From assembly GCF_001570365.1 (NCBI RefSeq), contig NZ_BBYK01000045.1, forward strand, positions 1-64,000: a DNA stretch of 64,000 nucleotides, written 5' to 3'. Below are positions 16,199 through 24,441 of this stretch, piece after piece. Made by a program: the position numbers and the translations under genes. A model generated the notes under the pieces. The model did not search any database, was not told the DNA's origin, and saw only the letters and a program-made list of their open reading frames with translations. This DNA comes from Microtetraspora fusca (GTDB lineage: Bacteria > Actinomycetota > Actinomycetes > Streptosporangiales > Streptosporangiaceae). How positions within the stretch are numbered: position 1 is the stretch's first letter; the number at the start of each line of letters is the position of its first letter.

Positions 16199-17349
16199 GC
16201 CGGCCGGCTCTCGGCGGCCCTGCGGGCGAGGTTCTCCTCGACCTCCTTGCGCCACGCCTCGACCGGGCGCGTGGTGTCCAGCTCGTACTCGAAGCGCTCG
16301 ACCATCTCCGGCGTGACGTCGGCGACGTCCACGTAGAACTGCTCGTACCAGCGGCGGAGCTGGTAGACCGGGCCGTCCTCCTCGCACAGCAGCGGGTTGT
16401 CGATCCTGGTCTTGTTCTTCCAGATCTGGATGTCCTGGTCGAAGCCCCTGAGGATGAAGTCGCCCATCTTGCGCGCCATCGCGTCCGCGGCCTCGCCCGG
16501 AAGCGCGTCCGTGCGCTGCACGATGATGCCCGAGTGCAGCACGAACGAGTTCGCGTCGATCGGGTAGTGCGCGTTGATCAGCACCGACTTGATGTCCATG
16601 CCCTCGTAGTGGTACGTCAGGTCGTCGATCATGAACGACGGCCCGTGGTAGGACGCCACCGAGGTGTTGCCCAGCAACTGCGGCTCGCCGCTCTTCGCCG
16701 GCGGGCGGGCGTCCGGGCGGCCCATGCCCTTCATGATCTGGGTCGCGGTCTGTCCCTCGAAGATGTTCTTGAAGTACGTCGGGAACGAGTAGTGGACGTA
16801 GAAGAAGTGCGCCATGTCGACGACGTTGTCCACGACCTCGCGGCAGTTCGTGTTGACGATCGTCTCGGACCAGACCCAGTCGGTCCAGTCGTCGCGCGTC
16901 GCCCCTTCGATGAGCGGGATCGTCACATCCGCGGGCGGCGGGTTGCCCTCCGGGTCGTTCCAGACGAAGAGCAGACCGTCCTGCTGCATGGTGACCCAGG
17001 CGGCGGTGCGGGCGCGCAGCGGCACCCGGCGCGAGTACGGGATGCTCTTGCACCTGCCGTCGCCGCCCCAGCGCCAGTCGTGGAACGGGCAGGCGATCTC
17101 GTTGCCCTTGACGGTGCCCTGGGACAGGTCGCCGCCCATGTGCCGGCAGTACGCGTCGAGGACGTTCAGCCTGCCGTCACCGCTCTGGAAGACCACGAGC
17201 TTCTGGCCGAAGGCGTTGACGGTGTGCGGCTTCCCGTCCGCGAACCTGCTGGACAACCCCAGGCAGTGCCATCCGCGGGCGAACCGTGTCGGCGCGGCCC
17301 CGGCCTCGATCGCGCGCACGTCGTCGTGTCGGGAATCCACTGCGGTCAC
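16195..17349 (-). CDS. kshA: 3-ketosteroid 9-alpha-hydroxylase oxygenase subunit KshA
   Basis: 384 residues. KshA hydroxylates C9 of androstadienedione-type steroids, which with 1,2-desaturation by KstD breaks ring B. The Rieske cluster ligands are Cys68, His70, Cys87 and His90 (YCRHMGG and CPFHDW). The mononuclear iron site is in NVVDMAHFFYVHY. Length and spacing match known KshA almost residue for residue. Start is GTG 17349 (GGGTGGGG upstream); a second GTG at 17340 is possible. It leads a minus-strand operon with the four-Cys protein and an SDR and is divergent from hsaA. The reductase KshB is not in this window. Confidence 0.92.
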   Translation of the reverse strand: MTAVDSRHDDVRAIEAGAAPTRFARGWHCLGLSSRFADGKPHTVNAFGQKLVVFQSGDGRLNVLDAYCRHMGGDLSQGTVKGNEIACPFHDWRWGGDGRCKSIPYSRRVPLRARTAAWVTMQQDGLLFVWNDPEGNPPPADVTIPLIEGATRDDWTDWVWSETIVNTNCREVVDNVVDMAHFFYVHYSFPTYFKNIFEGQTATQIMKGMGRPDARPPAKSGEPQLLGNTSVASYHGPSFMIDDLTYHYEGMDIKSVLINAHYPIDANSFVLHSGIIVQRTDALPGEAADAMARKMGDFILRGFDQDIQIWKNKTRIDNPLLCEEDGPVYQLRRWYEQFYVDVADVTPEMVERFEYELDTTRPVEAWRKEVEENLARRAAESRPA

Positions 17350-17367
17350 TGTTGACCCCACCCTTCG

Positions 17368-17379
17368 GAACGCGGGTTC
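17368..17379. promoter_or_regulatory. GAAC-N4-GTTC dyad upstream of kshA
   Basis: GAAC GCGG GTTC is a perfect inverted repeat 18 bases before the kshA start, in the 183-bp divergent region with hsaA. The half-sites (AAC/GTT) are those of the published KstR operator TnnAACnnGTTnnA, but the spacer is 4 instead of 2 bases. It may be a variant operator or chance. Confidence 0.3.
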
Positions 17380-17532
17380 TCTCGATGGAAAGGTAGGTCG
17401 CCCGGACCGGCGGCGGACGGGGAGTCCCAGTGGGCGGGATGCCCCGGGTCGTGCCCGCGAAACCGGAAGCACCATCATGGAGGCACCCATCACGAACGCC
17501 CCATTCGACGAATGTGACACGGAGACGCCCCC

Positions 17533-18699
17533 ATGAGCAACGAGGTCCTGGAGTCGGTTCGCGCGCTGCTGCCGTCCATCGCGGGACGGGCCCCGTCCAC
17601 CGACGAGAACGGACGCGTCCCGGCGGAGACCATCCGGGAGCTCGTCGAGGCCGGCGTCTTCCGGATGTTGCAGCCCCGCAGGTACGGCGGTGCCGAGAGC
17701 GACCCGGTTCGGTTCTACGAGGTCGTGCGCGAGATCTCCGGTGTGTGCGGCTCGACCGGCTGGGTGGCCGCGGTGCTCGGCGTCCATCCCTGGCAGCTCG
17801 GCCTGTTCGCCGAGGCCGCCCAGGACGACGTCTGGGGCGCGGATCCCGACACGCTGGTGGCCTCGTCGTACGCGCCGGTGGGGCGGCTGATCCCGGTCGA
17901 GGGCGGCTACGAGCTGTCCGGGCGGTGGAAGTTCTCCTCCGGCTGCGAGCACGCGTCGTGGGCGCTGATCGGCGGCCTGATCGTGGGCGCCGAGGGGCGG
18001 CCGGTCGACTTCATGACCGTGCTGGTCCCGCGGACCGACTACCGGATCGAGGAGGTCTGGGACGTCATCGGCCTGCGCGGCACCGCCAGCAACGACATCA
18101 TCGTCGAGCGCGCGTTCGTGCCCGAGTACCGGACGATGCGCAACTACGAGCAGGCGCAGCTGCGCGGCCCCGGGCAGAAGGTGAACACCGGCCCGCTGTA
18201 CCGGATGCCCTTCGCCACCGTCTTCACCTCCGCGATCACGGGCGCGGTCGTCGGCGCGGTCGCGGGCTGTTACGCGTCCTACGTCGCCGCGATGCGCGAC
18301 CGGGTACGGCTCAGCCTCGGCGGCGGCCGGTTCGCCGAGGACCAGTTCGCCCAGGTGGCGGTGGCGCGGGCCGCCTCCGAGATCGACGCGGCGATCCTGC
18401 AGATGGACCGCAACATCCGCGAGGTCTACCAGCACGCCGTGGACGGCGTGGAGATCCCGATGGAGCTGCGGCTGCGGGCCCGCCGGGACCAGGTGCGCGC
18501 CACCGAGCGGGTGCTGGAGGCGATCGACATCCTGTTCAAGACCGCCGGGGGGAACTCGCTCCAGCGCGGCAACCCCATCGAGCGCGCCTGGCGGGACGCG
18601 CACGCCGGCAGCGTCCACGTGGCCAACGACGTCGAGCGCGCCCTGGCCATGTACGGCAAGGCCGAGTTCGGCCTTGCCGTCGAGGACAACATGATCTGA
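17533..18699 (+). CDS. hsaA: HsaA-like flavin-dependent steroid-phenol monooxygenase
   Basis: 388 residues with the acyl-CoA-dehydrogenase fold of group D flavin monooxygenases. HsaA hydroxylates 3-HSA to the catechol 3,4-DHSA using reduced FMN from HsaB. Supporting segments: VFRMLQPRRYGGAESDP near the N-terminus, SGRWKFSSGCEHASWALIGG in the beta domain, WDVIGLRGTASNDI, and the C-terminal TAGGNSLQRGNPIERAWRD. These are hallmark segments of HsaA and its hydroxylase relatives. Divergent from kshA. No HsaB reductase is close; the FMN reductase at 10281 is of a different family. HsaC at 2717 would take the product. Confidence 0.85.
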   Translation: MSNEVLESVRALLPSIAGRAPSTDENGRVPAETIRELVEAGVFRMLQPRRYGGAESDPVRFYEVVREISGVCGSTGWVAAVLGVHPWQLGLFAEAAQDDVWGADPDTLVASSYAPVGRLIPVEGGYELSGRWKFSSGCEHASWALIGGLIVGAEGRPVDFMTVLVPRTDYRIEEVWDVIGLRGTASNDIIVERAFVPEYRTMRNYEQAQLRGPGQKVNTGPLYRMPFATVFTSAITGAVVGAVAGCYASYVAAMRDRVRLSLGGGRFAEDQFAQVAVARAASEIDAAILQMDRNIREVYQHAVDGVEIPMELRLRARRDQVRATERVLEAIDILFKTAGGNSLQRGNPIERAWRDAHAGSVHVANDVERALAMYGKAEFGLAVEDNMI

Positions 18700-18717
18700 G
18701 ACCGGGGCGCGGCCCGG

Positions 18718-19824
18718 TCAGGGGGCCGTCGCGAACCAGTCGGCGAACCCGCTCGGGTCGTGACGGCCCACGTTCGCGTGCTCGAACATGCCCCACCCGA
18801 CCGCCCCGCCGCAGGTGGCCCGCGCGACGTGGTCCACGGTGGCGAACGGCAGCCGGGAGGTGATCGCCGGGTCGTCGAGGTGGTACTTCGAGGAGCTCGT
18901 CCAGTCGCGGCCCCGCCACTGGCCGTGCGTCCAGTCCGGGTCGCCGCCGTACCCGGCGCCGACGCTCAGGGCGACCGACGTGAGGGTCTCGATCTCGACC
19001 ACCACCGGCTCCCCGGCGGGCGTCGTCAGGTGCAGGCGCGCGGACTCCGGGTGCCGGGTCCCGCTCGCGTACGCGATCTCCACGCGGGGCCAGCCGAGCT
19101 GCTCCACCCGGCCGTCCGGGAAGACGCGGCTGGCGTGGTTCAGGGTGCGGGTCCCGTCGGCGGACTCCTGCGCGATGACGAGGAGGCCGAAGTCGTCGAA
19201 CCGCAGCGGCGCGTACACCCACCAGTGGCCGGCGAGGGGCTCGTCGGCGAGCCGCCCGGCGGGGTCCGCGTCGCCGACAGGGCGGATGCCCCACGACCGG
19301 TCGCGGCTGCCGACCCAGACATCGGGATCGACCCGCAGCTCCTCGCCGGCCACGCTCAGCGTGCCCGACCAGCCGCCGACCTGCGCGAACCGGGTGGCGT
19401 CGAGGATCGCCCGCGGCCCCGACATGAGCACGTGCCGGTCTTCGAGGACCGCCGGGAACGCGCCCTCCCAGGTGAGGTCGAAGCACACGGAGCCGTCCGC
19501 CGGCTCGCACACGACCCGGACGCGGCGCAGTGGCTCCACCACCTCCACCCGGTAGCCGCCCACCCGCGCCTCGAGGGAGCGCTCGTCGAGGGCGTCGGAG
19601 AAGCGCACCGCCCACTGCTCGTCGCCGCGCCGCACGGTCGCGAACGCGTCGGTCACGCCGAGGTTCGGGTACACGCCGAGCCCGGTGACCAGGAACACCT
19701 CACCCGTGCGGTCGTGGGCGTTGAAGTAGCACCGGTCGTAGAAGTTGCGGTCGGTGGCCGTGACCAGGGCCATCGACAGCGGCGACTGGTGGATCGGGTA
19801 CTCGTCCAGAGGGGCCGGTCTCAT
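18718..19824 (-). CDS. lipocalin-like protein with RDRSWGIR motif (DUF7064-like)
   Basis: 368 residues, no signal peptide. The protein is beta-rich throughout and contains SRDRSWGIRPVG (about residues 172-183) and HWWVYAPLRFDDFGL, the type of segments found in CrtC/AttH-like double-lipocalin proteins. Two conserved features, the opening YDRCYFNAHD and closing FEHANVGRHDP, suggest a family conserved in steroid and terpenoid clusters. It starts 4 bases after the APH-like kinase stop. In carotenoid hydratases the fold binds hydrophobic substrates, so binding or hydrating a steroid or isoprenoid is possible; no catalytic claim can be made. Confidence 0.65.
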   Translation of the reverse strand: MRPAPLDEYPIHQSPLSMALVTATDRNFYDRCYFNAHDRTGEVFLVTGLGVYPNLGVTDAFATVRRGDEQWAVRFSDALDERSLEARVGGYRVEVVEPLRRVRVVCEPADGSVCFDLTWEGAFPAVLEDRHVLMSGPRAILDATRFAQVGGWSGTLSVAGEELRVDPDVWVGSRDRSWGIRPVGDADPAGRLADEPLAGHWWVYAPLRFDDFGLLVIAQESADGTRTLNHASRVFPDGRVEQLGWPRVEIAYASGTRHPESARLHLTTPAGEPVVVEIETLTSVALSVGAGYGGDPDWTHGQWRGRDWTSSSKYHLDDPAITSRLPFATVDHVARATCGGAVGWGMFEHANVGRHDPSGFADWFATAP

Positions 19825-19827
19825 TCA

Positions 19828-21024
19828 TCACTCCCAGGCGTAGGTTCCGGCGACGAGGTCGCGCAGGGCGGCGTGGTGCATGACGTACTCGTCGGGGGTC
19901 GGCGGCGTGGTCTCCTCGCCGAACCGGATGGCCCGGCGTCTGATCTGCGACATGACGATCGCGTGCCGCAGCGCGGCGTACGTCAGGTAGAAGTCGAGGT
20001 CGCGGACCCGGTGGCCGGTGCGCCGCTCGTACTCCTCGACCACGTCGGAGCGGCGGCAGAAGTCGGGCAGGCCCGGCGCCTCCAGCACCTCGGCGATGTC
20101 CTGGAAGAACCGGTGGAGGAAGACGAACCACCCGAGGTCCATCTCGCGCGGCCCCAGCGCGGCCATCTCCCAGTCGAGGACGGCGACGGGCCGGGTCCCG
20201 CCGTACACGATGTTGCCGACCCGCGCGTCGCCCCACAGCAGCACCGGCGGACCGGGGTCGGCCGGCCAGTTCTCCTCCAGCCAGGCGAACGCGTCCTCGA
20301 TCACCGGGATGCGCACGCCGTCGTCGCGACGGGTCCACTCGTAGTAGGCGCGCTCCCGCTCGACGTGGCCGCGCAGCGCGTCCGCGCCCGCCTCGGCGGC
20401 CAGATCGGGGAGCAGGTCGGCGGCCCCCGCCAGCCCGTGGACCCCGGCCAGGACCGCGACGCCCGAGTCCTGGACCTCGCGCCTCTCCCGCGCGGTCGCG
20501 TCGCGCAACCACCCGTCGAAGACGTACGGCGGGTTGTCGACGGGCACCCGGCCGTCCGCGCGGCTCATCACGAGGAACGGCACGCCGAGGACGTCGCCGG
20601 ACTCCTCCAGCCAGTGGACCTCGGGGACCGGGACCTCGGTGTGCCGGGCCACCGCCCGCATCACCTCGAACTGGCGGCGGATGTCGTAGCCGGGGAAGAC
20701 CGGGAAGGTGCTCGGCCGGGGCGCCAGCCGGGCGACCAGGGACGCTCGCCGCTCCTCGCCGGCGACCGTCCACTCGGCGTCGAACAGGACCGAGACGCTC
20801 GACATGCCGGAGTGGGCCGGCCGGGTCAGCCCGCTCAGCCGTACCGGGCCGTCGGCGTCGAGCCGTTCGGCCAGCCAGCCGGCCAGGGCGGCGCGCGCCG
20901 CGTCGAGGTCCGTCGGATCGACGGTGATGACCCGGCGGGCCGCCTCCGGCACGTCGCCGGACGGTTCCGGGGGTTCGGTGGATGGGATGAGTTCGGGGGA
21001 TTCAGCGGAATCGGTCGCGTCCAT
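19828..21024 (-). CDS. APH/choline-kinase-type phosphotransferase
   Basis: 398 residues. Catalytic loop LLWGDARVGNIVYGG (Asp and Asn of the Brenner motif, with Trp in place of the usual His) and the metal-binding VLDWEMAALGP are intact, so it is probably an active small-molecule kinase. The N-terminal lobe has SSVSVLFDAEW and FPVFPGYDIRRQFEVMRAV. It is 69 bases downstream of kstD and 4 bases upstream of the lipocalin-like gene. Members of this family beside acyl-CoA dehydrogenases are common in actinobacteria; phosphorylation of a sterol or acyl intermediate is an attractive but unproven role. Confidence 0.85.
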   Translation of the reverse strand: MDATDSAESPELIPSTEPPEPSGDVPEAARRVITVDPTDLDAARAALAGWLAERLDADGPVRLSGLTRPAHSGMSSVSVLFDAEWTVAGEERRASLVARLAPRPSTFPVFPGYDIRRQFEVMRAVARHTEVPVPEVHWLEESGDVLGVPFLVMSRADGRVPVDNPPYVFDGWLRDATARERREVQDSGVAVLAGVHGLAGAADLLPDLAAEAGADALRGHVERERAYYEWTRRDDGVRIPVIEDAFAWLEENWPADPGPPVLLWGDARVGNIVYGGTRPVAVLDWEMAALGPREMDLGWFVFLHRFFQDIAEVLEAPGLPDFCRRSDVVEEYERRTGHRVRDLDFYLTYAALRHAIVMSQIRRRAIRFGEETTPPTPDEYVMHHAALRDLVAGTYAWE

Positions 21025-21093
21025 GCTGGGTCCTTCCGAGAGTTGCGGGCCATGGCGCGTCGGACATCCCCCGAGTTGTGGTTCACCTGATCG

Positions 21094-22656
21094 TCAGTGG
21101 GCGCTCTCCGCGATCGCGGCCGTCTCCCCGGCCGTGGTCCCCGCCATGTCCTGCGCCGCCCGATAGGCGAAGACCATCGCGGACCCGATCGGCACCCCCG
21201 GGCCGGGGTAGACGCGCCCGGAGAAGGAGGCGCTGGTGTTGCCCGCGGCGTACAGGCCGGCGATCGGGCGGCCCGTGTCGTCCAGCACGCGGCCCTCCGT
21301 GTCGGTGCGCAGGCCGCCCTTGGTGCCGAGGTCGCTGAGGACCAGGCGCGCCGCGTAGTACGGCGGGCGGTCCACCGGGACCAGGCAGGGGTTCGGGCCC
21401 GCCCCCTCGGAGCGGTCGGCGAAGAACAGGTCGTAGGGGTCCTCGCCCCGGTGGAAGTCGGCGTCCACGCCGTCCCGGGCGAAGCCGTTGAACCGCTCGA
21501 CCGTGGCGGCCAGCGCGTCGGCGGGCAGGCCCACCTTCTCCGCCAGCTCGTCCAGCGTGTCCGCCTCGACCCAGGCCGAGCGGGGGAGGGACGGGATCGA
21601 GATGGCCGGGAGCACGTCCGCGTGCCGCGAGTCGAAGACGACGTAGGCCGGCACCCGCTCGGGCGCGGCGGCCATCTCCCGCCCCATCCGGTCGTACGGG
21701 AGCGACTCGTTGGCGAACCGGCGGCCCGTCGAGTCGACCACCAGCCCGCCGCGGAAGCCGAGGGTGAAGCAGCCGCGGCCGTTCTCGTCCTCCACGCCGG
21801 GGCACCACCACGCCTGGTCCATCAGGTCGGTGGCGGCCCCGGCGGCGACGGCGGCCAGGATGGGATCGCCGGTGTTGGCCCCGGCGGGCCCCATCGACCA
21901 CTCGGCCGCGCCGGGGACGCCGTGCTCGGCGCGCATCCCGCCGTTCCCCTCGAAGCCGCCCGCCGCCAGCAGCACCCCGCGCGCCGCGCGGATCCGCGCC
22001 GGACCGTCCGCGGTCTCGACCTCCACGCCGGTCACCCGGCCGTCCTCGACGACGAGGCGGCGGAACCGGACGCCGGTGCGCACGGTGGCGTTTCCCGTGT
22101 TCGTCAGCGCGAGCAGCAGCCGGCCGATGAGGGCGCGGCCCTGGGCGAGCGCGCCGGCGGCGTGACCGCGTCCGGACCGGTCGCGGTCCACCGGCGGGCG
22201 CACCAGGGAGGCGAGCTCGCCCAGGCGTTCGGCGGGCAGGTCCAGCGGGACGAACGAGCGCCCGGCGTCCATACGGCCCTGGGCGGCGTAGTAGTCGGGG
22301 AAGGGACGCCACTCGAACTCGATCGCCGGGTCGCGCTCCAGGAACTCGGCGACCTCGGGGGCGGTCGCCAGGAACGCCTCCCGCCGGCCGTCGGCGTCCT
22401 CGCCCAGCAGGGCGCGCAGGTAGGCGCGCGCCGACTCGGTCGAGTCGCCGATGCCCGCCCGCTCCTGGACCCGGGTGCCCGGCAGCCAGACGGCGGCGCC
22501 GGCGTACGCGGAGGTGCCGCCGAGCAGGGAGGTCTTCTCCAGCACCACGGTGCGCAGGCCGTGCGACGCGGCGGCGAGCGCCCCGGTCATCGCCCCGGCG
22601 CCGGAGCCCGCCACCACAACGTCGTACTCGTCGTCCCACAGCCCGGTAGCGGCCAT
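21094..22656 (-). CDS. kstD: 3-oxosteroid 1-dehydrogenase KstD
   Basis: 520 residues. KstD desaturates ring A of 3-ketosteroids using FAD. The N-terminal motif VVVAGSGAGAMTGALAAASHG binds FAD. The C-terminal block GNTSASFSGRVYPGPGVPIG is the KstD signature: its Tyr and Gly are the equivalents of Tyr487 and Gly491 of Rhodococcus KstD1. Start ATG 22656 has GGAAGGA upstream. Divergent from the KstR repressor gene and first gene of a minus-strand operon with the APH-like kinase and the lipocalin-like protein. Works with KshA for ring B opening. Confidence 0.9.
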   Translation of the reverse strand: MAATGLWDDEYDVVVAGSGAGAMTGALAAASHGLRTVVLEKTSLLGGTSAYAGAAVWLPGTRVQERAGIGDSTESARAYLRALLGEDADGRREAFLATAPEVAEFLERDPAIEFEWRPFPDYYAAQGRMDAGRSFVPLDLPAERLGELASLVRPPVDRDRSGRGHAAGALAQGRALIGRLLLALTNTGNATVRTGVRFRRLVVEDGRVTGVEVETADGPARIRAARGVLLAAGGFEGNGGMRAEHGVPGAAEWSMGPAGANTGDPILAAVAAGAATDLMDQAWWCPGVEDENGRGCFTLGFRGGLVVDSTGRRFANESLPYDRMGREMAAAPERVPAYVVFDSRHADVLPAISIPSLPRSAWVEADTLDELAEKVGLPADALAATVERFNGFARDGVDADFHRGEDPYDLFFADRSEGAGPNPCLVPVDRPPYYAARLVLSDLGTKGGLRTDTEGRVLDDTGRPIAGLYAAGNTSASFSGRVYPGPGVPIGSAMVFAYRAAQDMAGTTAGETAAIAESAH

Positions 22657-22780
22657 GCCATCCGTCCTTCCGAAACGTCGCGCGCTGTCCGCACCCAAGG
22701 GAACCGCAGCGCGCCCGCCGCGTCGGGGTGGCATCCCACTCACCGGTATGGACCAGTTCACGGAGCCGCCCGGAGCCGTG

Positions 22781-22800
22781 TGTAATGTCTTGACGAAACA
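22781..22800. promoter_or_regulatory. 20-bp dyad between kstD and kstR
   Basis: TGTAATGTCTTGACGAAACA reads as TGT-N3-GTC-N2-GAC-N3-ACA, with all 12 fixed positions symmetric. It ends 15 bases before the kstR start. A plausible promoter (TTCACG at 22757, 18 bases, TGTAAT at 22781) would place the dyad over the -10 region, fitting repression. It does not match the mycobacterial KstR consensus TnnAACnnGTTnnA, so this KstR may recognise a different sequence. Confidence 0.5.
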
Positions 22801-22815
22801 CCTGGGGGGAAGACC

Positions 22816-23433
22816 GTGCCGAGAATCGCCGAAGCCAGGCCGCCGGCCGAGCCGAGCTCGCCCGAGCAGCGCGCCCGGCATCTGCGCATCCTCCGCGCGG
22901 CCGCGCACCTCGGCGCGGACAAGGGCCTGGAACGGGTCCAGATGCACGAGGTGGCGAAGTCCGCGGGCGTCGCGATCGGCACGCTGTACCGCTACTTCCC
23001 GTCGAAGACCCACCTGTTCACCGCGGTGATGGCCGAGCAGATCGACCGGTTCAACGAGACCGTCACCCGCCCGAAGCCCGGCGTGAGCCCGGAGGACGCG
23101 GTCGGCGACCTGCTGGTGAGCGCGAGCAGGCAGTTGCTGCGCCGGCCCGCGCTGGCGACCGCGATGCTCAACTCCGCCAACGCCGCCAACGCCGCGGCGG
23201 TGGCCGACGCGGGCCGCATCGACAGCACGTTCCGCGACATCGTGCTGCGGGCCCTCGGCATCGACGACCCCACCGCTCAGGACGTCACCCTCGTCCGGCT
23301 GCTCATGCAGTGCTGGTACGGCGTGCTCCAGTCGAGCCTCAACGGCCGGGCCTCGATCCCGGACATGGAGAGCGACATCCGGCTGGCCTCGCGGCTGCTG
23401 CTCGCCCCCCGCTCCAACGCCGCCGACGCCTGA
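22816..23433 (+). CDS. kstR: KstR-type TetR repressor of steroid catabolism
   Basis: 205 residues. The DNA-binding domain RVQMHEVAKSAGVAIGTLYR and YFPSKTHLFTAVMAEQID are almost the sequence of mycobacterial KstR, as are RRPALATAMLNSAN and LLMQCWYGVLQSSLNGR in the ligand domain. KstR represses the upper steroid pathway and is released by a 3-oxo-steroid-CoA. Start GTG 22816 with GGGGGGAAGA upstream. Position next to kstD, with a dyad in the shared promoter, fits autoregulation. Confidence 0.88.
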   Translation: MPRIAEARPPAEPSSPEQRARHLRILRAAAHLGADKGLERVQMHEVAKSAGVAIGTLYRYFPSKTHLFTAVMAEQIDRFNETVTRPKPGVSPEDAVGDLLVSASRQLLRRPALATAMLNSANAANAAAVADAGRIDSTFRDIVLRALGIDDPTAQDVTLVRLLMQCWYGVLQSSLNGRASIPDMESDIRLASRLLLAPRSNAADA

Positions 23434-23558
23434 CCCCGTACCGGCTCCTTCCTCCGGCGGCTGAGCCGTCCGGGCCGTCCTGATGACCGGGATCCCGCTG
23501 TCCGGCGGCCCGCCGTACGGCTAGCGTCCGGGGCGGCCTTCGGAAGGAGAGCGGACGA

Positions 23559-24335
23559 ATGACGCGGAAGATCGCTGTCAGCGGCACGGCGTCGGGCATC
23601 GGCAGGGCGCTGGCCGGACTGCTGCGCGAGCAGGGCGACCAGGTGATCGGGATCGATCTGAAGGACGCCGATGTGTGCGCGGACCTCGGCACCCGGGACG
23701 GGCGGGCGCTGGCGGCGGAGTCGGTGCTCCGGCTGGCCGGCGGCGCCCTCGACGGCGTGGTCGCCTGCGCGGGCGTCGCCGGGATCACCCCGCTGACGGC
23801 GCGGGTGAATTACTTCGGCGTCGTCGCCCTGCTGGAGGGGCTGCGCCCGGCGCTCGCCGCCGCCCCCGCGCCGCGCGCCGCCGTGGTCGCCTCGATCGCC
23901 GGCACCCAGCCGGTGGACCCGGACGTGGTGGCAGCCTGCCTGGACGGCGACGAGGACGCCGCGGTCGCCCTGGCGGAGCGGGCGATCGAGCGCGGGGAGG
24001 GGCCGCGGCTCTACCCGTCGTCCAAGTCGGCGCTGGCGCAGTGGCTGCGCCGCGTGGCGGTCACGCCCGAGTGGGCGGGCGCGGGCATCCCCCTCAACGC
24101 GATCGCCCCCGGCGTCGTGCTCACCCCGATGACGGCGCCGCTCTTCGCGGACGAGGCGATGCGCGCCGCCATGGCGGCCGCCGTCCCCATGCCCCTGAAC
24201 GGGCACGCCCGGCCCGAGGTGATCGGCGAGGCGCTGCGCTGGCTGATCAGCCCGGCGAACACCCACATGACCGGGCAGATCGTGTACGTGGACGGCGGCG
24301 CCGAAGCCACCCTGCGCGGCCCCGACGTCTACTGA
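23559..24335 (+). CDS. short-chain dehydrogenase (3-alpha-HSD-like)
   Basis: 258 residues. Glycine motif SGTASGIGRALA, a short acidic loop after strand 2 (GIDLKDADVCADL), catalytic YPSSKSALAQW and C-terminal GQIVYVDGGAEATLRGPDVY. The insertion before the active-site Tyr (ACLDGDEDAAVALAERAIERG) is characteristic of the SDR subgroup that includes 3-alpha-hydroxysteroid dehydrogenase/carbonyl reductase. Probably interconverts steroid hydroxyl and keto groups. A diverged copy of its last codons lies at 25846-25920, beyond the AT-richer island. Confidence 0.85.
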   Translation: MTRKIAVSGTASGIGRALAGLLREQGDQVIGIDLKDADVCADLGTRDGRALAAESVLRLAGGALDGVVACAGVAGITPLTARVNYFGVVALLEGLRPALAAAPAPRAAVVASIAGTQPVDPDVVAACLDGDEDAAVALAERAIERGEGPRLYPSSKSALAQWLRRVAVTPEWAGAGIPLNAIAPGVVLTPMTAPLFADEAMRAAMAAAVPMPLNGHARPEVIGEALRWLISPANTHMTGQIVYVDGGAEATLRGPDVY

Positions 24336-24396
24336 CCCCTGAAAGGGCCGCTTCCCCTTCGGCCTTCGCCCGGCCGTCTCTTCGGCTGCCTGGCAC

Positions 24397-24422
24397 GTTG
24401 TCGGCTTGCAGAGATCGACAAC
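24397..24422. terminator. weak hairpin after the SDR gene
   Basis: GTTGTCG (24397-24403) pairs with CGACAAC (24416-24422), 12-base loop. It lies between the convergent ends of the SDR at 23559 and the minus-strand gene at 24442, and marks the place where base composition changes. No U-run follows, so termination is only likely, not shown. Confidence 0.35.
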
Positions 24423-24441
24423 AACAGAAAAGGTGCGTCCT

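Noticed and set aside
22790-22795. TTGACG as a -35 element for kstR
   Set aside because: A -10 box at proper distance would fall inside the coding start and none is seen.
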